Positions 51,910 through 64,000 of a DNA stretch of 64,000 nt are shown in pieces (position 1 is the first letter of the stretch; each line of letters opens with the position of its first letter). A program made the position numbers and the translations under genes. The notes beneath the pieces were generated by a model. That model saw only the letters and a program-made list of their open reading frames with translations. It had not been told where the DNA came from and searched no databases. Where the stretch lies: contig JAHGAU010000030.1 in assembly GCA_019925105.1 (NCBI GenBank), forward strand, positions 620,001 to 684,000, read 5' to 3'. This stretch comes from Niebla homalea (lineage: Eukaryota > Ascomycota > Lecanoromycetes > Lecanorales > Ramalinaceae).

Positions 51910-52493
51910 ATCATAAAAACGATATTTACCCCGGAACCCCCTAAACGAAATCACGTTTTAAGGCCTATTATAAAGGCTACCGCCACGATCCTACCCCTAT
52001 ATGCTTATATTAGTTACCCGGCCACCGTTACGATACTACCCCTATAGTTTTTATATTACTTACCCGGCCAATTAATAACGGGTAAGTAAAGTGATTTACG
52101 ACTTTTATATTACTTACCCGGCCAGCCAATAACGGGTAAATTAAATAATAACCGGACCTCAGTTTAGTTACCCGGTTAATTAATAACGGGTAAAAGGGGT
52201 AATTTTAAGTTTAAAATTTTTTTCCTTCTTAACGTATTTATAGGCTTAAAGGCAAGCCTTTTTTAAGGGAAGGGGTAATATTAGGGTTTAAGGTTATTAA
52301 TAGCTTAGGAATAGGCTTTACCGGGCCTACCCCGGGCCAAGCCCGGGTTAGTCCGGTACCCAGAAGTGTTACCGACTGGGTATATTAGGGCCTTCAGCCC
52401 CTTTACTCCTATACCCCTGTACTTTAATGTCTTTAATTATACGTAATATACCTTTTGCCTTTCAACCACCCCAGAGGGGCTTGCACTCTAACA
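51907..52493 (+). repeat. 3' LTR of Gypsy1, rich in hairpins
   Basis: About 587 bp ending CTCTAACA at 52493. The 3' half is confirmed by the reverse-oriented scrap at 8191-8388. The middle (51985-52195) consists of repeated units carrying TTATATTACTTACCCGGCCA, three of which fold as TTACCCG...CGGGTAA hairpins. The 3' half holds a CCCGGGC/GCCCGGG palindrome near 52333. It is less mutated than pol and retains CA and TG. Confidence 0.65.
52058..52193 (+). repeat. Three TTACCCG...CGGGTAA inverted repeats in tandem
   Basis: Arms at 52058-52066/52079-52087 (9 bp, perfect), 52114-52120/52133-52139 and 52168-52174/52187-52193 (7 bp each), every loop 12 bases. They lie in the Gypsy1 LTR. Loops differ while arms are identical, as if the pairing itself was kept. 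Confidence 0.85.
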
Positions 52494-52689
52494 TAATAGA
52501 CTGTATAAATAAAATTAATTATTATATACGGAATAATTAATATTTTTTAATTACTTAATATTTATAATATAAAAGAATATTTTAAACTTATAATGTAAAG
52601 GCCGTATTATAATAAGTATCCGCGGATTTAATGAACTATTTATATTAAATATTTATTTAATTCCTTTATAATTAGAAGTATCTTTTTTA

Positions 52690-53080
52690 ATTAATTAAGT
52701 ATAAGTACATATTAATATTAAACGTAATTTTTTTCTTTTATTAATAACCTATTTATCCGTTTATTAAGTATTTACTTATAACAGTAATTTATTACGGATA
52801 AGAAACGTTCAACATCTTAATTATAAGATATTTAAATTCCGTTATATACGTTTAATAACGGATCGATAGAATATTCTAACCGATTAAGGATTTTATAAAA
52901 ATATATATTAACGATATTATCGCCGGGTTAAGGTATTTATCCGAGTATATTATTAACTTATAAAAATTATTTATCCTATTATATAATTATAACGTTTCCC
53001 TTTCGTTAATAAAAGTATTTCTTAAATAATTTATTATTTCACTATTAAAATAAAAGGTAAATTTTTTGGGATTATTAATA
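52690..53080 (+). pseudogene. Gypsy2 reverse transcriptase remnant
   Basis: Translation through stops gives the second half of the RT palm: an ETFNILIIRYLNSVIYV block near 52810, then IDRIF-PIKDF and YINDII at about 52902-52920 in place of YVDDI (first Asp now Asn), then NYNVSLS and VNFLGLLISGE near 53070. The spacing is standard for fungal gypsy elements. The fingers and the start of pol are missing at the Gypsy1 junction. Confidence 0.75.
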
Positions 53081-53089
53081 TCGGGAGAA

Positions 53090-53950
53090 AAACTTATAGT
53101 AATATAATTAATAAAGTACTTTATTACGCTTAGTAACCTTAAATAGTATTTAAGATTTATAGGATACTCATAAGATCGTATTCATTATTATATATCAAGA
53201 GTATAGTTTTTATAGAAACTTAAACTTTAATTTTACTTAAAAATAGCCCGTTAAAAAATAAACATAAAGCTTACTTATCCGTTATATAATTACTTATATC
53301 CGTATTACCGTTAAAGGAAGAATTTTTCCGTTTATCATAAAATACACTTTTATAATTATATATCCTTATATACTTTAACGCAAACCGCGTCTTATAAATA
53401 AATTTAAACGTTTCAAAGATATTTAATTTTAATATTATTATCATTTACGTTAAAGTAATATATATTATCCTGAAAAGGAAATAATTTATCCGTATGGTAA
53501 TTAAACGGATTATATTCCTTTTTAAAGTTTTATTTATTATAAAGATTTATTATTAATTTATTAAATTAAAGATTGCCGGTTTCGTTTGGGTTTTCAAAAA
53601 AGTAAAATATTTTATAAATTCCTCTTAATATCCGATAATAATTTAAACGGATTATTTGGTGATAATTAATATAATAAAGTAAATAAATATTATAACGATG
53701 TTATTTATAGTATAAAATAATAATCGTTATATCCGCTTATCGTAATTCCTATAGTAATTTTAATTAAACGTTTATTATAAATTTAATAAAGAATTTTTGT
53801 TAACGCTTTATCCTATCTTATAAGTTTTAATAATAATAATACGGACGATTACCATTATAAGCTAAATAGATTATATATCAATATATTATTCTTAATAATA
53901 ATAATTAAGATATTATAACCGTTCTTTAAAAAAGTTTTAAAGGGCTATTA
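53090..53950 (+). pseudogene. Gypsy2 thumb/RNase H remnant
   Basis: RNase H removes the RNA strand during reverse transcription. Recognisable blocks are LKQYLRFIGY-type (tether, near 53140), INLNVSK near 53395, where DASK is expected, KIAGFVWVFKKV near 53570, and a QTDYL-like block near 53655. Stops are mostly TAA/TAG at expected Gln codons. Confidence 0.7.
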
Positions 53951-54117
53951 AAAGGACGATTTCTGAAAAAAAGAAATATATATATAATTAAAGAATAATA
54001 ATAGTTTATCTACCGAAAACGCTATTAAACTACCGTTTATCCGGGGGAACAATATATTTACTTAAAACTCCGATAAATATACTTGTTTATATAATTAAAA
54101 ATAATATTATGAATCGG

Positions 54118-54340
54118 ATAAGAATAATATTAATTCTATTAAGACCTTTATCTTAATTAATTATCTTAAAGAGATTATTTATTCTATTAAAGTAATAGAA
54201 ATTACTTATCCCGCTATTAAAATCATTTATCTTAATATTAAAGGCCGATGTTTTATAATAATTATTAATCCTATTGGAATAAGTATAATTATAGAAATCT
54301 TTTATCCCGCTATTAAAATTACTTATCTTAACATTAAAGG
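54118..54340 (+). repeat. Gln/Asn/Tyr-rich linker with a 96 bp in-frame duplication
   Basis: The segments 54197-54244 and 54293-54340 share AGAAAT...TATCCCGCTATTAAAA and continue in parallel, a 96 bp (32 codon) period. If TAA is read as former CAA, the stretch encodes a Gln/Tyr/Asn-rich linker between the RNase H and integrase of Gypsy2. Confidence 0.6.
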
Positions 54341-54479
54341 ACTATTTTCTATAGCGATTACTAGTCTTGATAATATTTTATTTATTTGATTATTAAAGTA
54401 AACAAACGATTATTTAATAATTAAGCGTTTTAATATAGCGGATAAATAGAAGGATAATTTAATTTATTATATCGATAAG

Positions 54480-55100
54480 TTATCCGGCTTATAACGTCTT
54501 TACCTATTAACGTCCCCAATTAAGGATATTTTCGACTTTACGTATAAAATAATATACCCAAGTTATTAACGCTATTTTAAGATTATTTTAATGTCTTAAT
54601 ATATTTACCGATTAAGTTATTACCTTAAATTATATATTTAATATTATCCTACTTATTTAACTTATTAAATAAAATGTTATAAACTATATAAGAGTTTATA
54701 ATTAATTTACGTTATTTCTTATTTATTTTATACTTTAATAATTGACATTATTATATTATTGCTTATTAATATAAAAAGGTTAAATATTATATTATTCATT
54801 ACGGATAATTTTATTAAACGTATTTTTATTATATTAAGGAGATTAATATTTTAAGTATTTAATTAAGCGGACGTCTTACTTAAACGCTTAAAGGTTATTA
54901 ATTAAGGATTACTTAAGGTTATATTATTTAATAAAAGTAAAAGGTTTTTATTGAAACTTTAAAAAGCTTTTTTTAAGCGCCTTAATATTAGTTTATTATA
55001 TTTTATTACGTATTATCTATAGACGGATAATATAAGTAAAAGAATAAACTAAATAATAAAAATCGTACTTCGCTTTATAATTTATATAATAAAGAACTTA
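54480..55100 (+). pseudogene. Gypsy2 integrase remnant
   Basis: The zinc-binding region at about 54500-54700 contains the pattern YIYRLSYYLKLYI-YYPTYLTYQ, where Cys/His positions have become Tyr. The catalytic core at about 54700-55100 has LIIDIIIL (first Asp kept), a LFITDNF-KRI block near 54795, GLLKVIL near 54915, LLYFITYYLQTD near 54985 and KRIN-IIKIVLRF near 55037. In the last block the catalytic Glu (expected ERTNQ) is Lys. The frame is strikingly well kept apart from stops. Confidence 0.8.
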
Positions 55101-55419
55101 TTTAAATAGCTTTAAACGCTATTTATTATTTATTTAATTTTAAACAATTTAACGTCGTTAATAACTAGGTAAGTATTGAATAAGATATTATACGGATTTA
55201 TCTTAATAAAAATACTGGATCTGGTAAATATAACGTTATTTTTACGAGCTTATTTTATATCCCGTATTACCGTAATAAATATAAGCGTATTTACGTAAAT
55301 AATAAATAAATATTATTTTTGCCGTATATATACCCCGATATATCCACGGGAAAATAATTACGTATTACTTTAAGTATATAAAGGATGTATTATTCCTTCC
55401 GGTAAAAATAACCCGAAAT

Positions 55420-55562
55420 TGTTATGTGTATGCATGCATGGGAGCATTGATAGGTGTAGGACACCCTTTGTACGTAGAGGACAGGCATCCTTATGATGCT
55501 CCCATCCTTCAGGTAGAATCATCATTGATACATTATCACGCTTTTTGGTCCATACACCAACA
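55420..55562. mobile_element. Solo LTR, almost free of RIP
   Basis: A 143 bp block begins TGTTATGTGTATGCATGC and ends CACCAACA, with normal CA/TG content amid RIP-mutated Gypsy2 sequence. The flanks are GAAAT (55415-55419) and GAAAA (55563-55567), a 5 bp duplication with one mismatch. It holds a 10 bp inverted repeat ATGGGAGCAT / ATGCTCCCAT about 50 bp apart. The first nine bases equal those of the LTR at 24186. No second LTR or interior is present. Confidence 0.7.
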
Positions 55563-55769
55563 GAAAAAATAATAATATATTAAGTTATTTAAGATCCTTA
55601 AACGGATCGGCCGGCTTATATATAAATTTATATATTATAATACTAAAAAATCTACTTTATTTTTATAATTACTTAATTAAAATTATATCCCGTTCTGAAT
55701 ACGGATCCTTTTAATAAATTACGGTTAATATATTTATTATTTATATTTACGTATAAAGACAATAAGGAT

Positions 55770-55965
55770 TTAAATAAGTATAAAACCGAGCGATTATTAA
55801 ATAAACGAATTATATAAAAAAAAAATAAAGGATTAAGTATTTAATACTTAACTTCATAATTTAATTACGGATTAAAAAATAATATATAACGGATATTATT
55901 ATAATTAAAATATGATTAAGACTTTATTAACGATTATAAACGATTAATATCCTTAACCTTTATAG
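55770..55965 (+). pseudogene. Gypsy2 chromodomain remnant
   Basis: The frame reads YKTERLLNKRII, then KGLSI-YLTS-FNYGLKNNI and DFINDYKRL, matching the fungal chromodomain pattern (YEVE-ILDKR ... YLVRW-GYGPE-DTW ... LVDDYE). The aromatic Trp positions are stops or changed, in keeping with TGG-to-TAA/TAG mutation. It forms the C-terminus of integrase. Confidence 0.68.
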
Positions 55966-56018
55966 TACGGATAAATATCCTAAAGTAAAGTGATTAAGGA
56001 GAAATACCCGATATATTA

Positions 56019-56544
56019 TATAACGTATTATATAATTAATAAATTAATACTAAGCTTTATTACTTAAGAACGTTATTACCCTTATACGTTATTATAAACG
56101 TGTACTCAATTTTACCAGCACCTTAACCCCGAGTTAATATTATTCTTTATTAAATAAGAACGTTATTACCTCTTACGACGTTTTCCCTTAATATCGTTAT
56201 TAGCATATAGTAATAGGCATCTATATTATAAACATAATACCCTATTATACTATTATTTCGTCGATTCGTTGTCCCGACTCATTGTCCCGACTCGCTATCC
56301 CGACTTACTAATCCGACTCGCTGTTTTATTGTTAATAAGGACGTTACTTTCTTTATTTATCAAGGGGACTTTATTACGAGTATATATATATTAATAAGAT
56401 ATAGCCTTAAGTTTAGGTCTTAAGGATAGGACACTATCCTATGGATAGGATAAGTACATAGTTAGTCGTTTGTCCCTTTATAAAAAACGATTATTCATTC
56501 ATATATTTACCACTTTGTCCATACATTGCCCTGTACCCATGACA
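56019..56544 (+). repeat. 3' LTR of Gypsy2
   Basis: The end is clear: CCCATGACA at 56536-56544. The start, placed at TATAACGTATTA (ancestral TG), is less sure because no second LTR is present. Within it, CTTTATTA--TAAGAACGTTATTACC occurs at about 56055 and 56146 (about 91 bp period), and a 13 bp tandem repeat lies at 56271-56322. Mutation is light in the 3' half. Confidence 0.55.
56271..56322 (+). repeat. 13 bp tandem repeat, four units
   Basis: GTCCCGACTCATT, GTCCCGACTCGCT, ATCCCGACTTACT and AATCCGACTCGCT stand directly head to tail. They lie inside the presumed Gypsy2 LTR. Confidence 0.85.
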
Positions 56545-56640
56545 ATAATACGGTTTATATGCGATTAAAGTTTATTTAAAAGCCTCGTTTAAATATATTA
56601 TTTAATAAATATTATACAAAGCTATTATACTCCCCCAACC
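56545..56640. other. Flank of Gypsy2, nothing recognised
   Basis: About 95 bp of AT-rich sequence between the end of the LTR and the first GC-rich block. No repeat or frame seen. Confidence 0.4.
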
Positions 56641-56779
56641 GGTACGGGATTAATACCGCGGGAAAGGTACGGTATAGGTACGGGACCGGTACGGGAAAGG
56701 GAAAGGGTATCCTTATCCCGTACCGGTGGCAAAGGGTATAAGACGGTACGGTACCGGGAAATACTAAGATACCGGTAAC
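56641..56779. repeat. GC-rich GGTACGGG repeat block (block 1)
   Basis: A dense run of GGTACGGG / GGTACCGG motifs on the plus strand, followed by the complementary TATCCCGTACC and again GGTACGGTACCGGG. It ends AAGATACCGGTAACGG. It shares its plan and ending with 57057-57195. RIP has hardly touched it. Not coding as far as I can see. Confidence 0.75.
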
Positions 56780-57056
56780 GGATAAGATAAGTATTCTTCC
56801 TATTAAGGGATATAATTATAACGATTAATATAAAAATAATTATAAAAGTCTTAAGGAAGTATAATTATATTATTAAAATTATATTTAATTTACCTTTTAA
56901 TATTTAAATAGTATTTACGTATTTTGTTATAGTTATTTTTATTAAGCTTTAAATTAATTAAAATATTTCGTTCGTTCTTATTAACCTTAATTATAATTAA
57001 AAAGGCTTAATAATAATAACAATAGTAATCTTTTTTATTTTATCCTTAAGCTTACT
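56780..57056. other. AT-rich spacer between the two GC-rich blocks
   Basis: About 280 bp of AT-rich DNA, including two AATAATTATAA-type words that resemble the unit of the minisatellite at 57243. No gene or element recognised. Confidence 0.4.
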
Positions 57057-57195
57057 CCGGGAAGCGGGACGGGATATATCCCATGGGATAGGGATGGGAT
57101 AGGGATGGGATAGGATAAAGTCGCTTTTATCCTATCCCGTATTAACTTAGGATGGGACGGGATAAGATCGGGATATATTAAGATCCCAGTAACGG
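57057..57195. repeat. GC-rich GGGATGGGATA repeat block with perfect hairpin (block 2)
   Basis: Repeated GGGATGGGATA words are followed by a perfect 13 bp hairpin: left arm GGGATAGGATAAA at 57107-57119, loop GTCGCT, right arm at 57126-57138. GGATGGGACGGGATAAGATC follows, and the end is AAGATCCCAGTAACGG. The opening (ACGGGATATATCCC) and ending parallel block 1. Confidence 0.78.
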
Positions 57196-57242
57196 ATTAA
57201 ATAAAATACGTTATAAATAAAGTAAAAAGTTCTCGGGTTAAT

Positions 57243-57482
57243 AATTATAAAAATAATTATAAAGATAATTATAAAAATAATTATAAAGATAATTATAAAA
57301 ATAATTATAAAGATAATTATAAAAATAATTATAAAGATAATTATAAAAATAATTATAAAGATAATTATAAAAATAATTATAAAGATAATTATAAAAATAA
57401 TTATAAAGATAATTATAAAAATAATTATAAAGATAATTATAAAAATAATTATAAAGATAATTATAAAAATAATTATAAAGAT
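57243..57482 (+). repeat. Perfect 24 bp minisatellite, ten units
   Basis: Ten exact copies of a 24 bp unit made of two 12-mers, AATTATAAAAAT and AATTATAAAGAT, in strict alternation over 240 bp. I saw no variant unit. Confidence 0.95.
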
Positions 57483-62896
<5,414 letters not shown>

Positions 62897-63124
62897 AAAA
62901 GCTTTTTTTATATTTTATATTTTTTTTACGGATTAAGCTTCTTATTTTATAATTTATAAAATAAGTTATCTTAAAAAGTAATATTATTAATTATAAGAGA
63001 TTTATCCTTTAAAAGCTTTTTTTTATTTTAAATTTTACTTATGGATTAAGCTTTTTATTATGTAACTTATGAAATAAGTTATCTTAAAGAGTAATATCGT
63101 TAATTATAAGAAACTTATCCTTTA
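62897..63124 (+). repeat. Tandem duplication, 2 x 114 bp
   Basis: 62897-63010 and 63011-63124 both start AAAAGCTTTTTTT and share GGATTAAGCTT, ATAAGTTATCTTAAA-AGTAATAT and ACTTATCC/TTTATCCTTTA in the same order. Differences are mostly transitions. The second unit is less mutated: it retains TATGG and ATGAAAT where the first has TACGG and ATAAAAT. Confidence 0.8.
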
Positions 63125-64000
63125 AATAATTAATATATATAAAGGAAGTACTTAAGTTTTAAACTTTTAAAGCTTTTTATATATAATAATTATTTTCTTC
63201 GGATTTTACTTTAAGTAAAAAGTTTATGAAAGGGTTCTTAATATAATTTATAATTATAAGACTTAAAATTATAATATTATAAGGGTATTAAAATAAAAGA
63301 TTACTTAAAAAGTTACTTAATAAAAGAAAAAGTAAATAAGGAATTAAGAATTTAAAATTAAGAATTTTAATAAATATATTAATAAATTTATAAATAAAAT
63401 AAATGTTAAATTTAATTTATTAAAATTTTTAAGGTTAAATCCCGGGGCTAAGAATCTATAAAAAATTATATTTTAGTTATTATAAAGATTAATATAAATA
63501 ATCCGGTTAAGCGTTAAAATAATATTATTATTAAAACGATATATACTACGTTTATTACCGAGTTTTTAAAGTAATTTAAGAGTTTTTTTTTAAGTTAATT
63601 AAAATCGGGGTTAACGCTATATAAGTCTTATAAGGATAAAATAGTATTATATTTAATAGCTTTAATTATTAAAAAGATAAGTAAAAAGGTTATTAATTGA
63701 AATGCTAAATAAGAACAAGATTATATTTATTATTCTATATTATTTAACTTTTTTCTGGGTGAATTTAAAGTATTTACTTTTTTAACGTTAAGCCCAATCG
63801 GGTATAAATCTTGGCGGTAGTAAAATTCACTTTAAATCCGTATTAACCAGTAATTTTACCTTAAAGAATCTTTTATTTTATACTTAATTATATTTACATT
63901 TTATACTTATCTAATATTTATCCTTTATATTTTTTTAATTATTAAATAATTAATAAATATTACTCTTATATTATTATACGTATATTATACCGTATATAAT
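63125..64000. other. AT-rich stretch to the window end
   Basis: Mostly RIP-like. A less mutated island lies at about 63750-63850 (GGGTGAATTT, CCCAATCGGG, AAAATTCAC) and carries a short inverted repeat GTGAATTT / AAATTCAC. It resembles the edge of an element, but no partner sequence is present in the window. No gene seen. Confidence 0.4.

Larger units (their letters stand above)
50146..52493 (+). mobile_element. Gypsy1 (Ty3/gypsy chromovirus), right part: integrase, chromodomain, 3' LTR
   Basis: Continuation of the Ty3/gypsy element from 17018 after LINE CK. It carries the integrase and chromodomain end of pol, a polypurine tract at 51897-51909 and a 3' LTR to about 52493. To the right lies the reverse transcriptase of Gypsy2, so Gypsy1 is probably inserted in Gypsy2. 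Its gag, protease, RT and 5' LTR are missing from the window, apart from the LTR scrap of the same family at 8191-8388. Confidence 0.82.
52494..56544 (+). mobile_element. Gypsy2 (Ty3/gypsy chromovirus), pol and 3' LTR
   Basis: Forward-oriented remnant starting in the reverse transcriptase at the edge of Gypsy1 and running through RNase H, integrase, chromodomain and 3' LTR. A 143 bp solo LTR interrupts it at 55420-55562. The domain order RT-RH-INT-chromodomain defines Ty3/gypsy. The left part of the element, upstream of the RT palm, is not found in the window. Confidence 0.83.

Noticed and set aside
51985..52195. Repeated units considered as a CRISPR-like array
   Set aside because: Spacing is short and irregular, the units lie inside an LTR, and the context is a eukaryotic retroelement.

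Overview
The window is a 64 kb transposon graveyard from a filamentous ascomycete fungus (Pezizomycotina-type genome). Four things point there. CpA and TpG are nearly absent and TpA is in great excess. Long-terminal-repeat (LTR) copies of one element differ only by C-to-T/G-to-A transitions, the footprint of repeat-induced point mutation (RIP). A fungal Tad-type non-LTR retrotransposon (LINE) is present in about a dozen copies. Ty3/gypsy pol genes carry chromodomains of fungal type. I found no intact host gene, no tRNA or rRNA, and no usable open reading frame. Species cannot be named from the sequence alone. The region looks like an AT-rich isochore, possibly pericentromeric.

Layout. 1-4788: RIP-degraded LINE copy A, cut by the window start. 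4789-12737: LINE fragments F, M, G and L, split by a 2.0 kb gag-only LTR element (5224-7241), a gypsy LTR scrap (8191-8388), a solo LTR (10232-10402) and a truncated gag-bearing LTR element (10900-12737). 12738-16736: LINE copy B with an inverted 5' end. 16737-52493: a Ty3/gypsy element (Gypsy1) opened by LINE 'CK', which is in turn packed with LINEs E, D and H. H contains two further full-length LINEs, I and J, and E contains a second gag-only LTR element (24186-26226). 52494-56544: a second Ty3/gypsy element (Gypsy2) with recognisable reverse transcriptase, RNase H, integrase, chromodomain and 3' LTR, interrupted by an almost un-mutated solo LTR. 56545-64000: unassigned AT-rich, RIP-like DNA with several tandem repeats and two related GC-rich hairpin blocks.

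The order of events can be read from target-site duplications that I matched by eye: Gypsy2 was hit by Gypsy1, Gypsy1 by LINE CK, CK by LINEs E and H, E by D and the gag-only element, and H by I and J. Full-length LINEs are about 5.7-5.8 kb. They start a few tens of bases or less upstream of an ATGGCGACGAA motif and end in (AATC)n. None of these genes can be functional: reading frames are conserved but broken by TAA/TAG stops at former CAA/CAG codons, and several catalytic acidic residues have become Asn or Lys.
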